Assembly: GCF_007341385.1 (NCBI RefSeq)
Contig: NZ_VJYD01000001.1
Location: 1-64,000, forward strand
From: Flavobacterium daemonense
GTDB lineage: Bacteria > Bacteroidota > Bacteroidia > Flavobacteriales > Flavobacteriaceae
Reading direction: 5' to 3'
Length of the DNA: 64,000 bases
The notes under the pieces are model-generated. The model saw nothing but the letters and a program-made list of their open reading frames with translations. It had not been told where the DNA came from and ran no database searches. The translations under genes and the position numbers were made by a program. Shown here piece by piece: positions 27,510 through 37,615 of the stretch (position 1 is its first letter; every line of letters starts with the position of its first letter).

Positions 27510-28988
27510 TTATTTTAAAAATTCAATTGATATATTTTGTTTTGTAAGCGACTCGTTTTCTTTAGCTAAAGCGTAAGCACTTTCGTCAAACTCAGTTGTG
27601 ATTTCTTTTTTAGCACCAATTGAAAGCAAGTACTTTAAAATCGTATCGTCTTTTGCGACCATCGCAGCTTTATGAAGTGCTGTGATTCCGTTTTTGTTTT
27701 TAGCATTTACATCAATATTTAAAACAGCTAATTTTTTCAGTAAAGAAAGATCGTTTTTCGCTGCTGCAAAATGATATAAAGTACTTCCATCTTTTTGAGG
27801 TGAAGCAAGATTCAAGCCTTTTTCCTGTAATAATTTTGCTTTTGCATCAAAAGTATCTTGTTTAGGATCTGGTTTGTAAGCTTGTACCAAGTAAAAACCT
27901 AAATTGTTTCCGTCTTTATCCAAAACTTTTACATCAGCGCCTTTTGCTAATAAAAGAGCAACAGCATCTGGAGTTCCAGATTTAACTGCCATTGTCAATG
28001 CCGATTCTCCTTTTGGATTTTGCAAATTGATGTTTTTTGCAACAGGCAATAATATCTCAAGCGAACCATTTTCTCTAGCTCCCGCAGCAAGCATAAATGG
28101 CGCATTTCCATCGCTGTTTACTTTGTTTGCATCCACATTTTTTGAAAGGAAGTACGCAATGATTTCTTTCTGGTTTGGTTTTGCGGCCAATAAATGAAGT
28201 ACATTTTCCCCCGATTTACTAGTTACAGTTGGTTTTAATTTCAAATCTTCAACTAGAAATTTGTATGCGTCAAGCGAAGTTGTTTCTCTGCGGTTTCCTT
28301 GTGTTGCAAACAAAAGTGCGTTGTCAGTAGGTTTTACTTTTCTGTCTAATAATTTTTTCAGAAGCGCGATATTTCCTGTTCTAGCTGCATAATCAAATGC
28401 AGTGCTGCCGTTTTTGTCGGTATCTTTAAGCGAAAGACCTTTTGTAGTTAAAAAATCGGCAAGTTTTAAATCTTTGTCAGATGCGATGCCTAAAAGCAAT
28501 AAATTTTCTCCGTCTTTATATTTTTTCTTCGGATCAATTCCAGCTTTAAAGAAAGCCTCATAAAGCGCCGGATCAGATTGTCCGCTTGTCGCAGCAAAAA
28601 CTAAAGGCGTAGTGCCGTGGCTGTCTTCAAAATTAACATCAGATCCTTTTGAGATTAAATACTGAACTAATTCGGTATTGCCTCTGTAAGCAGCCCAATG
28701 AAGGTAAATACGATTATCGTGCGTAGATTTGTTGATTGGATTTCCTGGTTGGTCTAAAAGGAAAGTTATAGTTGCAAAAGGTGCATCGTTATTGATCGCT
28801 AATGTTGTAACGTCAAAAGCATTTGCATTGGCTTCAGCCGGATTATTTCCTTTGGCGATTTCAGCTTTAACTGTATTTACATCTGGAGTGGTTTTCCAAA
28901 ATGAAGCATCTAATAAAGTATTTTTTTGCTGTGCATTAACGAAAAAAGCGGTAGTTAATGCCAAATAAAGAAAGATATTCTTTTTCAT
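27510..28988 (-). CDS. Secreted ankyrin-repeat protein
   Basis: 492 residues. Signal peptide 1-19 (FFVNAQ). About eleven to twelve ankyrin repeats follow from residue 60 to 480, with classical helices such as DSHGTTPLVFAATSGQ, DKNGSTAFDYAARTGN, GESALTMAVKSG, KNGITALHKAAMVAK. It is a periplasmic protein-binding scaffold rather than an enzyme. First gene of the ankyrin, DUF2271, PepSY-reductase, ApbE series, all on the minus strand, so it may hold or recruit the partner of the redox proteins. Confidence 0.88.
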   Translation of the reverse strand: MKKNIFLYLALTTAFFVNAQQKNTLLDASFWKTTPDVNTVKAEIAKGNNPAEANANAFDVTTLAINNDAPFATITFLLDQPGNPINKSTHDNRIYLHWAAYRGNTELVQYLISKGSDVNFEDSHGTTPLVFAATSGQSDPALYEAFFKAGIDPKKKYKDGENLLLLGIASDKDLKLADFLTTKGLSLKDTDKNGSTAFDYAARTGNIALLKKLLDRKVKPTDNALLFATQGNRRETTSLDAYKFLVEDLKLKPTVTSKSGENVLHLLAAKPNQKEIIAYFLSKNVDANKVNSDGNAPFMLAAGARENGSLEILLPVAKNINLQNPKGESALTMAVKSGTPDAVALLLAKGADVKVLDKDGNNLGFYLVQAYKPDPKQDTFDAKAKLLQEKGLNLASPQKDGSTLYHFAAAKNDLSLLKKLAVLNIDVNAKNKNGITALHKAAMVAKDDTILKYLLSIGAKKEITTEFDESAYALAKENESLTKQNISIEFLK

Positions 28989-29089
28989 ATTTTGGTATTT
29001 GTTGTTTTTCAGTACGTTAAGATTTGTTTGTTCTTTTTGATGAAAATCATTTGTGAAAACGATTCTATTTAGAATAAATAAAAATAACG

Positions 29090-29119
29090 CAAATGTAAAA
29101 ATTAATATCAGTAAATCAA
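29090..29119 (-). promoter_or_regulatory. Promoter of the ankyrin/DUF2271/PepSY/ApbE cluster
   Basis: On the minus strand TTG (29119-29117), 19 bases, then TACATTTG (29097-29090): a full match to the Bacteroidota housekeeping promoter pattern. It lies about 100 bases before the ankyrin start codon. No operator-like palindrome is seen next to it. Confidence 0.65.
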
Positions 29120-29348
29120 TTTATTTGGCTCAGAAACTTTGCTCTTAAGCATATTTTAAGAGTTTTTTTATCTCATTCAGCTTTTATAAGACCTATAAAG
29201 GGGATAAAAGTTTAATTTCATTTTAAAATTATTTCTAAAACAAAAAAGAAGATAATAATCATTAAATATTAATTTAGTAGCCGTTTCCCAATCCCGTCCC
29301 AAAGTTTTAGGATTGGAATAAAATTTGAAAACCAAAAACAATCTGTAA

Positions 29349-30950
29349 ATGGAGAATATTACTGTAATCATAATGTTGCTGTTTGGAGTCGCTTTTTTGA
29401 GCTTAATAAGCAAAAGATATAATTTTCCAATTCCTATCGTACTGGTACTTTGCGGTGTAGCCATCAGTGCAGTTCCTGGACTTCCTGTTGTCGCTTTAAA
29501 TCCAGAAGTGGTTTTTATTATCTTTTTGCCACCGCTTTTATATCATGCAGCTTGGTACACAAGCTGGTACGAGTTTAAAAAAACGATTCGCCCAATTACG
29601 CTTGCTGCCGTGGGACTTGTTTTGTTTACTACATTTGCTGTCGCTGTTGCCGCACATATGCTTATAGATGATATCTCTTGGCCGTTAGCATTTTTGCTTG
29701 GCGCTATTGTTTCGCCTCCAGATGCTGTTTCTGCAACTTCGATTACAAAAGGACTTGGATTGCACCCAAGATTGATTGCCATTCTGGAAGGCGAAAGTTT
29801 GCTCAACGACGCGAGCGGACTTGTAGCGTACAAATATGCATTAACCGCCATAATCGCTGGAAACTTTGTGTTATGGGAAGCTGGACTTAATTTCTTCATT
29901 ATGTCGAGTTTAGGAGTTGCAATCGGACTTTTGGTTGGGTATGTAATGAGTATTATTCACAAGAAATTTGTCTGTGATGATATTATTGAAGCGACTTTGA
30001 CGCTTTTAACGCCTTTTGCCTCCTATTTAATTGCTGAGCATTTTGAATGTTCGGGAGTTCTTGCAGTGGTAACAACGGGACTTTTTCTCTCGGCGAGATC
30101 TGGAAGTATTTTCACGCACGAAAGCCGTATGATGGCTGGAACAATTTGGAATATTCTGACCAATATATTAAACGGACTGATCTTTATATTAATAGGTCTG
30201 CAGCTTCGTGATATTATTTCGGGAATTAGCAACTATTCGGGAACTTCTTTGTTTTTATGGGGCGCAAGTATCAGTGCCGTAGTTGTTTTAGTGCGTTTTT
30301 TGTGGATTATTCCGGCGACATTGGTTCCGAGATTCCTCAGCAAAAAAATCCGCCAAAATGAAGAATTTGATTACCGAAACATGATTATTTTTGGCTGGTC
30401 AGGAATGCGTGGCGTTGTGTCAATGGCTGCAGCATTGGCTTTGCCATTAATGTTGAATGAAAAAGAAGGATTTCCATTTCGAAACCTTATTATTTATCTG
30501 GTTTTCTGCGTAATACTTTCTACATTAGTAATTCAGGGATTAACACTTCCGTGGCTTATTAAAAAATTAAAGTTAGAACCTTATTCTATTTTGGCCGAAG
30601 AATATGAAATTCGGAATGTGATTGTTTCAGAAACTATTGCACATATTGAAGATAATTTTTCGCTATTAAATGATGATTTGCTTCATAATATCAAAAGCAA
30701 ATATGAAGTAAAATTTAACCGTTTGCAGAAAACTGAACTTCCGGCAAATTTCTTCGGAAAAGGCAATGTAATGGGAGGGGAGATTTTCAATGATTTTACG
30801 AAATTACAGATTGATCTGCTTAATGTTGAGCGTGCAAAATTAGAATTGATGCACAAAAATGGCTCAGTAAATGAAGAGATTTTCAGAAAGATAGAAAAAG
30901 AACTGGATCTTGAAGAAACGCGCCTTTGGATGGAAATGTATGAGGAATAA
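29349..30950 (+). CDS. Na+/H+ antiporter, CPA1 family
   Basis: 533 residues. Twelve or more membrane helices in the first 410 residues, with PPDAVSATSITKGLGL (the D of helix 5) and LEGESLLNDASGLVAYK (ND motif of helix 6), the ion-binding core of CPA1 exchangers. About 125 hydrophilic C-terminal residues (after EPYSILAEEYEIRN) form the cytoplasmic regulatory tail. Exchanges Na+ (or K+) for protons at the inner membrane. Stands alone; a near-consensus element TAAAATTTG is just upstream. Confidence 0.93.
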   Translation: MENITVIIMLLFGVAFLSLISKRYNFPIPIVLVLCGVAISAVPGLPVVALNPEVVFIIFLPPLLYHAAWYTSWYEFKKTIRPITLAAVGLVLFTTFAVAVAAHMLIDDISWPLAFLLGAIVSPPDAVSATSITKGLGLHPRLIAILEGESLLNDASGLVAYKYALTAIIAGNFVLWEAGLNFFIMSSLGVAIGLLVGYVMSIIHKKFVCDDIIEATLTLLTPFASYLIAEHFECSGVLAVVTTGLFLSARSGSIFTHESRMMAGTIWNILTNILNGLIFILIGLQLRDIISGISNYSGTSLFLWGASISAVVVLVRFLWIIPATLVPRFLSKKIRQNEEFDYRNMIIFGWSGMRGVVSMAAALALPLMLNEKEGFPFRNLIIYLVFCVILSTLVIQGLTLPWLIKKLKLEPYSILAEEYEIRNVIVSETIAHIEDNFSLLNDDLLHNIKSKYEVKFNRLQKTELPANFFGKGNVMGGEIFNDFTKLQIDLLNVERAKLELMHKNGSVNEEIFRKIEKELDLEETRLWMEMYEE

Positions 30951-30954
30951 AATA

Positions 30955-31046
30955 ATTAGATAATTAGATAATTAGAAATTTAGATAATTAATAAACTCAA
31001 TGAAAGAAAAGACTTTGCGACTTTGCGTCTTTGCGAGCAATTTTCG
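30955..31046. repeat. Short-word direct repeats
   Basis: ATAATTAG repeated four times (30955-30990), followed by GACTTTGCGACTTTGCG (31009-31025) and CTTTGCGAGCAA. Low-complexity words of this kind recur between genes across the window; no gene is visible here. Confidence 0.6.
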
Positions 31047-31159
31047 TTATTAGAGGAGAAACATAAAAAAAATACATCCATTAGTAATAGTGGATGATTT
31101 TTTTAGACAAGCATAATGTTGTAAAATAACTTATATTTACATCTCATATTATTTATTTT

Positions 31160-32191
31160 ATGGAAGAGAATAAACATGTAACGATCTACGATATTGCCGA
31201 AAAGCTGAATTTAGCGACATCTACAATCTCAAGAGCTTTAAAAGATCATCATTCAATAAGTGATAAAACAATAAAAAAAGTCAAAAAAGCGGCTAAAGAA
31301 ATGGGGTTTGTTCCCAATACTCTGGCGGCAGGACTGCGTGGAAATAAAACAAAAACGATTGGCGTTTTGATTCCGACAGTTACACAGCCCTTTTTATCAT
31401 CTTTAATTAGTGGTATCGAAATCACGGCGCAAAAATCGGACTATTCTGTAATTATTATGCAGTCGCACGATTCCTATGCCGAAGAAGTTAATATGGCCAA
31501 ATCCTTATACAGCAATCGTGTAAGTGGTGTCATTTGTTCGCTGGCCATGGAAACGAGAGATACTGCGCATTTTGAGCAGTTTTCAAATAATAATATTCCG
31601 CTTGTTTTTGTAGACAGGGTTCCGAAGGATTATAATACTTTTAGAGTTGTAATTGATAACTATTCGGCTGGATATAAAGCCACAAAGCATCTTATTGAGC
31701 AAGGTTGTCTGCGTATTGCGCATTTAACCGCTGGTGCCGAATTCGGAAACCTTTATAATGAAAGAAAAAGAGGTTACATGGAAGCTTTAAGAGATCACAA
31801 TTTGCCTATAATTGAAGAATTGATAGTTGACTTAAAGTCGGTTACATATGGAGATGGTGTAAAGGCAAGCAATAAATTATTTGATTTGAAGCCAATTCCG
31901 GACGGTATTTTTGCTTCGGGAGATATCATAGCAGCAAGTGCCGTGCAGACAGCAAAGAAAAGAGGAATCAAAGTTCCTGAAGAATTGGCGGTTATCGGTT
32001 TTAATAATGACCCAATTTCTGAAATTATTGATCCTAATTTATCTACTATTACACATCCAGCAGAAAAAATGGGGAAAGCAGCAGCTGAAATCATTATAAA
32101 AAATCTAAAATCCCTCAAAGAAAGCGAAGTACAGGAAATTACATTCTTAAATACTGAAGTGCTAATAAGAGAATCTTCAGATAGAAAATAA
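31160..32191 (+). CDS. LacI-family regulator of the adjacent glycan locus
   Basis: 343 residues. N-terminal LacI helix-turn-helix (TIYDIAEKLNLATSTISRAL, residues 8-27, with hinge helix NTLAAGLRGNK), then a periplasmic-binding-protein-like sugar domain (IGVLIPTVTQPFLSSLISGI core TVTQPFLSSLI; VFVDRVPKD; FASGDIIAASAVQ; VIGFNNDPISEIIDP). Binds an intracellular sugar, likely a xylo-oligosaccharide breakdown product, and releases DNA. A perfect AACCGGTT-centred palindrome lies in the susC promoter downstream and is the expected site. Closed by a terminator. Confidence 0.93.
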   Translation: MEENKHVTIYDIAEKLNLATSTISRALKDHHSISDKTIKKVKKAAKEMGFVPNTLAAGLRGNKTKTIGVLIPTVTQPFLSSLISGIEITAQKSDYSVIIMQSHDSYAEEVNMAKSLYSNRVSGVICSLAMETRDTAHFEQFSNNNIPLVFVDRVPKDYNTFRVVIDNYSAGYKATKHLIEQGCLRIAHLTAGAEFGNLYNERKRGYMEALRDHNLPIIEELIVDLKSVTYGDGVKASNKLFDLKPIPDGIFASGDIIAASAVQTAKKRGIKVPEELAVIGFNNDPISEIIDPNLSTITHPAEKMGKAAAEIIIKNLKSLKESEVQEITFLNTEVLIRESSDRK

Positions 32192-32263
32192 AAAAGAACA
32201 GAATATTTAAGTAATTAATCCCTAGATTATTACTGACTTCATAAACTTATTTAAAGCAAAGAA

Positions 32264-32299
32264 AAAACTCCCGTAAGATTGTATTACGGGAGTTTTTTT
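32264..32299 (+). terminator. Rho-independent terminator after the LacI gene
   Basis: AAACTCCCGTAA (32265-32276) and TTACGGGAGTTT (32284-32295) are perfectly complementary around a 7-base loop and are followed by T. Confidence 0.9.
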
Positions 32300-32618
32300 G
32301 TTTTTGTAAGCAACCGATTGTTCATTTGTGTTAATTTTTCTGAATAAAATAGCGAAGCATTAATTTGCAATGATGCGCTCAAAGAACATTAAGTTTACTT
32401 ACAGTTTACTCTATGATAATCTTGTAAGTGGAAAATCAAAAAAAAGTAAAATTTAATTTTTGTATTTTTTTTAGTTTTTTTGGCAAAACATAAATTTATC
32501 TACAACGTTTTCGTTATTACTCATGCTTCAATTGTTAAAAATTCAAAATTTTATCATAAAATTTGCATTATGTATTTTTTAAACTATAATTTTTTTAATT
32601 ATTCAAATAAAAAAATTG

Positions 32619-32632
32619 CACAACCGGTTGTG
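32619..32632. promoter_or_regulatory. LacI-type operator in the susC promoter
   Basis: CACAACCGGTTGTG is a perfect 14-base palindrome with a central CG, the form used by LacI/GalR repressors. It contains the TTG (-33) of the susC promoter, so a bound repressor would block RNA polymerase. The only LacI gene in the window lies 428 bases upstream. Confidence 0.7.
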
Positions 32633-32657
32633 TGTTGTTGTATTTTATATATATTTG
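32628..32657 (+). promoter_or_regulatory. Promoter of the susC operon
   Basis: TTG (32628-32630), exactly 19 bases, TATATTTG (32650-32657): a full Bacteroidota -33/-7 pair. The leader to the susC start is about 105 bases. The remaining bases from 32300 to 32618 are low-GC and show no gene. Confidence 0.75.
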
Positions 32658-32767
32658 TTCAAACAAAGATTTATTTTGGCTTTCATTATGATTCAAATAA
32701 AGTCCTAATAAGTGTTTAAAAAAAATAACCAACTAACCATACTATTAACTAATTAAATCAACCATTT

Positions 32768-35700
32768 ATGACTAACTATTTAATTACTAAAAGCAAATGG
32801 AAATACTTTGAAAATCTAGGGCTCCTATTCCTGATGTTCGTATTTTCTGCTGCGGTAAATGCACAAACCACCGTATCTGGAGTAGTTTCAGATGCAAATG
32901 GACCAATACCAGGAGTTAATATCGTTCTGAAGGGAACAAACGTCAATGCAGTTTCAAATTTTGATGGAGCCTATACGATTTCAACATTGCCATCAAACGG
33001 AGTTTTGGTTTTCAGTTTTATTGGATACAAAACCAAAGAAGTAACGGTTGGAAATCAAACCAAAATAAATATTACCCTTGAAGAAGATTCAAATGACTTG
33101 AAAGAAGTTGTTGTAGTAGGGTACGGAACGATGAAAAGAGGTGATTTGACTGGTGCGATTTCATCTATTTCAAGTAAAGCAGTAGCAGAATCAGTTACTA
33201 CGACAGTTGATCAGCTTTTGCAAGGGCGTGTAGCCGGGGTTCAAATTCAGGCAAACAGTGGTGCGCCGGGAGCGAGCTCTTCAGTTCGTATTCGTGGAAT
33301 CAGTTCACTTAATGGATCAAATGAACCTATATATGTAATCGACGGTGTAATTATTGACGGTACTGCAAGTGCACTAATGTCAAATCCGTTGGCATCAATC
33401 AATCCGAATGATATCGTTTCGATGGATGTTTTAAAAGATGCTTCTGCAACCGCAATTTACGGATCAAGAGCGGCAAACGGGGTAATCATCATTACAACGA
33501 AACGTGGCAAAAAAGGAGACATGGCGCTTAATTTTGATAGCTATGTAGGTTGGCAGGAAATTCCGAAACACTTGGATTTGCTTAATTTACAAGAATATGG
33601 AATACTTAAAAATACACGTGCTGATTTAGGAATTGTGCAGCGTGACAATACCTTCATCAGACCTGATTTATTAGGAGAAGGAACGGATTGGCAAAAAGAA
33701 CTTTTTACAACTGCTTTGATGCAGAGTTATAATTTATCTGCTTCTGGGGGTACAGACAATACAACTTATGCATTGGGAATTGGCTATTTAGACCAAGAAG
33801 GTATTGCGATAGGTTCTGGTTTTGACCGTTTTAACTTAAGAGGTGTTATCGATTCTCAGGTAAAAAGCTATTTTAAAGTGGGAGTGAATTTTGCATTGAG
33901 CAAGACAAACCAAAAAACAACCGTTACAGATGATTCTTTGATTTTAACAGCGCTTAAACAAACTCCAAACGTTGCAGTTCGTAACGCTGACGGAACTTTT
34001 GACGGTCCAGATACAACGGAATTCGTACAAAACAACCCAATTGGATTAGCGTCAATCAAAGACAATCATAACATAAACTATAATATGAGAGCAAGTACGT
34101 ATGCTGAAATCAGTTTTACTAAAGACTTGAAATTCAAATCACAATACTCTGTAGATTATAGTTTTGCAAACAACTACACATTTAGCCCATCATATACTTT
34201 TGGTGCGCTTGTAAATGACGTTCGCGAAGGAACAAGAACAAAATCAAACAGCGATTATTGGAACTGGAACAATATTTTGACATACAATAAAACGTTTGGT
34301 TCACACACTATCAACGCAATGCTTTCTCAGGAAATGCAGGAATCACACTGGGAAAATCTTTACGGCTACCGTTCTGGATATTTGACAAACGGCGCAACTG
34401 ATTTGAATGCCGGCGACGCTACAACAGCTAAAAACTCAAACGGAAGCAACACAAGCGGACTAAGCTCTTATTTTGCGAGAGTATTTTATTCTTTCAACGA
34501 TAAATATTTAGTAACAGGAACAATTCGTCGTGACGGTTCTTCTAAATTTACAGAAGATAACAGATGGGGCTGGTTTCCATCAGCTGCATTGGCTTGGAAA
34601 GTTTCAAATGAGGCATTCTTAAAAGACAGCAAAGTAATCAACAACATGAAATTGCGTTTGGGTTGGGGAGAAGTAGGTAATCAAAACGTACCAAACTTCG
34701 CTTATACATCAACTTACAATGCTTCGGCAACAAATTGGGGAACTGGACTTTTGGCAGCAAATACAGCGAACAAAGATTTGAAATGGGAAACTTCAAGCCA
34801 AACAAACGTTGGTCTTGATTTAGGATTCTTGAATAACAGAATCGAATTGACTACAGATGTTTACTATAAAAAGACAGATAATCTTCTTTTGCAATTGCCT
34901 CTTCCAGCGTATGTTGGTACAACAGGACAAGGTTCAACTTCATCTCCTTGGGTAAATGTTGGTTCGCTTGAAAATAAAGGTATTGAGTTTACTCTGAATA
35001 CTTTAAACATGGACAGAAAAGATTTTTCTTGGAGAACAAATGTTACTTTCTCAATGAACAGAAGCAAAGTACTTTCATTGAATACAGAAACCGGAATTTT
35101 GAACAAAAGTATTCAACAAGGTTCAGATGTTACTGTTGTGACACGTACTGCAGTTGGACAGCCAATTGGTCAATTCTATGGATATAAAGTAATTGGACGT
35201 TTTGAAAACGCTACTGATTTCTATTATAAAGATAAAAACGGAGTAGTGCAGCCAACCGCTTTGCCAGAAGGAATGAAAATTGGTGAAAACGGCGTTTGGA
35301 TTGGTGATTATATTTTTGAAGATGTCAATAAAGACGGTGTAATTAACGAAAAAGACCGTGATTATATTGGTAACGCAAATCCTGATTTTACTTTCGGTAT
35401 CAATAACTCATTTTCGTTCAAAGGTTTTGATGTTAGTATTTTGCTGACAGGTTCTTATGGAAATGACGTTGTAAACTACCAAAGACGTTGGTTGGAAAAT
35501 CCTAGAGAAAATACAAACTTATTGACATCGGCTTTAGGTTATGCACAATTAGAATTGATTGACCCAACAGGACCAAACGATTACCGTAACGTACACATTG
35601 TTGGCGGCGATCCTTACATGACAAGAATTGCAGCATCATCTGCTTCTTCATCATCAAATTACCGTTTCAGCAACCGATTTGTAGAAGATGGTTCGTATGT

Positions 35701-35935
35701 ACGCGTTAAGAATATTTCTATCGGATATAATCTTCCACAGAAATTGTATTCTAGATACGGAATTTCGAATATCAAAATTTATTCAAATGCTCAAAATGTT
35801 TTAACATTTACGAAATATAAAGGGTATGATCCTGAGGTGGGTTCGCTAAACCAAGATGCACTTTTAACAGGTATTGACAACGGACGTTATCCTTCGCCAA
35901 TGATTACAACACTTGGATTAAATGTTAATTTCTAA
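32768..35935 (+). CDS. SusC/RagA TonB-dependent glycan transporter
   Basis: 1055 residues. Signal peptide (ending VNAQ), carboxypeptidase-like N-domain (TVSGVVSDANGPIPGVNI core, 32-110), TonB plug with SusC signature VVVGYGTMKRGDLTGAIS (core GYGTMKRGDLTG) and RVAGVQIQANSGAPGASSSVRIRG (core GAPGASSSVRIRG), then the 22-strand barrel. Imports oligosaccharides through the outer membrane together with the SusD lid encoded next. First structural gene of the locus, with LacI control. Confidence 0.95.
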   Translation: MTNYLITKSKWKYFENLGLLFLMFVFSAAVNAQTTVSGVVSDANGPIPGVNIVLKGTNVNAVSNFDGAYTISTLPSNGVLVFSFIGYKTKEVTVGNQTKINITLEEDSNDLKEVVVVGYGTMKRGDLTGAISSISSKAVAESVTTTVDQLLQGRVAGVQIQANSGAPGASSSVRIRGISSLNGSNEPIYVIDGVIIDGTASALMSNPLASINPNDIVSMDVLKDASATAIYGSRAANGVIIITTKRGKKGDMALNFDSYVGWQEIPKHLDLLNLQEYGILKNTRADLGIVQRDNTFIRPDLLGEGTDWQKELFTTALMQSYNLSASGGTDNTTYALGIGYLDQEGIAIGSGFDRFNLRGVIDSQVKSYFKVGVNFALSKTNQKTTVTDDSLILTALKQTPNVAVRNADGTFDGPDTTEFVQNNPIGLASIKDNHNINYNMRASTYAEISFTKDLKFKSQYSVDYSFANNYTFSPSYTFGALVNDVREGTRTKSNSDYWNWNNILTYNKTFGSHTINAMLSQEMQESHWENLYGYRSGYLTNGATDLNAGDATTAKNSNGSNTSGLSSYFARVFYSFNDKYLVTGTIRRDGSSKFTEDNRWGWFPSAALAWKVSNEAFLKDSKVINNMKLRLGWGEVGNQNVPNFAYTSTYNASATNWGTGLLAANTANKDLKWETSSQTNVGLDLGFLNNRIELTTDVYYKKTDNLLLQLPLPAYVGTTGQGSTSSPWVNVGSLENKGIEFTLNTLNMDRKDFSWRTNVTFSMNRSKVLSLNTETGILNKSIQQGSDVTVVTRTAVGQPIGQFYGYKVIGRFENATDFYYKDKNGVVQPTALPEGMKIGENGVWIGDYIFEDVNKDGVINEKDRDYIGNANPDFTFGINNSFSFKGFDVSILLTGSYGNDVVNYQRRWLENPRENTNLLTSALGYAQLELIDPTGPNDYRNVHIVGGDPYMTRIAASSASSSSNYRFSNRFVEDGSYVRVKNISIGYNLPQKLYSRYGISNIKIYSNAQNVLTFTKYKGYDPEVGSLNQDALLTGIDNGRYPSPMITTLGLNVNF

Positions 35936-35948
35936 AATATTGCAGACA

Positions 35949-37580
35949 ATGAAAACAAAAAAAATATTATACTCGGTTCTTTTGATCGCATTACCATTTG
36001 TTTGGACTAGTTGCAGTGATCTTTTAGATGTTGAACCCCAAGATCAAATTACAAAAGAAAATTTTTATAAGTCGGAGGCCGATTTTCAAGCTGCGACTGG
36101 ACCACTTTACAATAAAGTTTGGTTCGATTTCAACGATAAATTTTACTATGGTTTAGGCGACGGACGCTCAGACAATTTGTACGCTCCGTATTCTGACTAC
36201 GTTTATCCTTTTACCGATTTATCTGAAACAGGATTGACAGGACCTTTAGTTTCGGCTTGGGGATCTTTATACAATGTTGTACAACAGTCAAATAACGTTA
36301 TAAACGGTATTTCAGACAGCAGCGTAAGTACGGCAATCAAAAACAAATACATTGCCGAAGCTCGTTTTATGAGAGGAACGGCTTATTGGTACTTGGCTTC
36401 ACTTTGGGGCGATGCGATTATTACAACTGACCCGAGAGAATTGGTTAAAAACCCAATTGTGAACAAAAGCCCTATGAAAGATGTTTATGAATTTGCGATT
36501 CGCGATTTAGAATTTGCTGCAAAATATCTTCCTGAGCAGGCTGGACAAGCAGGACGTTTGACAAGATACAGCGCTTTCGGAATGCTTTCTCGTGTTTATT
36601 TGTCTTTTTCTGGTGTGAGCGATAATCCAAACAGCGGAACTAGAAAACAAGAATATCTTGATTTGGCTAAAAAAGCAGCTGAAAAAGTAATCAATTCTGG
36701 ACCATATAAATTAATGGCAAATTATGCTGATTTATTCAAAATTGACAATAACAATAATACAGAATCGATGTTTGCGCTTCAATGGGTTCCAAACGGAGAT
36801 TACGGAGTAAACAATACACAACAAGCCTATTTTGCATTAGGTTCTGATATTACGGGCGACGATGCAGCTTGGGGTTATTGGACAAGAGCTTCATATGATG
36901 TTCTGAAAGAATATGAGTCAAAAGACGCACGCCGTAAAGCAACTTGGATGGGTGATGACGATTTTTACCCAGAAATAAACAAATCAAACGGCGGTTATAC
37001 AGTTGATCACTCAAAAGATTTCTTGACAGTGAAAAAAGGTGTTGTTGGTTCTACAAAAGACAATTCAAAAACAACGCGTATGAACTCAGGCTTGAATACT
37101 TACATGCTGCGTTTAGGCGAAGTGTATTTGAATTATGCAGAAGCGGCTTTAGGAAACAATGCTTCAACTGCAGATGCATTGGCGATCAGCGGTGTAAACT
37201 TGCTTCGTCAGCGTGCTGGACTTGATCCAAAAGCAACTTTGACATATGCTGATATTATTCACGAAAGAAGAGTAGAATTATGTATGGAAGGTCAATATTG
37301 GTATGATTTAGTTCGCAGATCGTATTACAAACAACAGGAAGTAATAAATTATGTAACGGCTCAAAATAGAGGAACTATCGTACCAATTTTATATGATACT
37401 GCAACAAATACAGTTTCAATTGATGCTTCAAAAAGCAACAGTTCGCGCTCGATTGGAGTAATTGATGCAACGATTTTCTTGCTTCCTTATCCAGAATCAG
37501 AATTGGTTCAGAATCCGTTGTTGAGAGAAAATCCGGTTCCGTATCAATTTACAGAAGAAAAAATCAAAGACTTATTCTAA
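35949..37580 (+). CDS. SusD/RagB glycan-binding lipoprotein
   Basis: 543 residues from ATG 35949 (MKTKKILYS); an in-frame ATG at 35922 would begin inside susC and spoil the signal peptide. Lipobox [13 protein letters not shown], the typical SusD start. Tetratricopeptide-like fold with N-terminal SusD domain and C-terminal RagB domain ([26 protein letters not shown]). Sits on the cell surface and closes the SusC channel on bound glycan. Confidence 0.95.
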   Translation: MKTKKILYSVLLIALPFVWTSCSDLLDVEPQDQITKENFYKSEADFQAATGPLYNKVWFDFNDKFYYGLGDGRSDNLYAPYSDYVYPFTDLSETGLTGPLVSAWGSLYNVVQQSNNVINGISDSSVSTAIKNKYIAEARFMRGTAYWYLASLWGDAIITTDPRELVKNPIVNKSPMKDVYEFAIRDLEFAAKYLPEQAGQAGRLTRYSAFGMLSRVYLSFSGVSDNPNSGTRKQEYLDLAKKAAEKVINSGPYKLMANYADLFKIDNNNNTESMFALQWVPNGDYGVNNTQQAYFALGSDITGDDAAWGYWTRASYDVLKEYESKDARRKATWMGDDDFYPEINKSNGGYTVDHSKDFLTVKKGVVGSTKDNSKTTRMNSGLNTYMLRLGEVYLNYAEAALGNNASTADALAISGVNLLRQRAGLDPKATLTYADIIHERRVELCMEGQYWYDLVRRSYYKQQEVINYVTAQNRGTIVPILYDTATNTVSIDASKSNSSRSIGVIDATIFLLPYPESELVQNPLLRENPVPYQFTEEKIKDLF

Positions 37581-37615
37581 TCAGACTGAAAATAATAAAT
37601 CTAAAAGAAGATTAT

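Noticed and set aside
35922..35948. ATG at 35922 as start of the SusD gene
   Set aside because: It lies inside the susC end and adds nine residues before an otherwise normal lipoprotein signal; ATG 35949 fits better.
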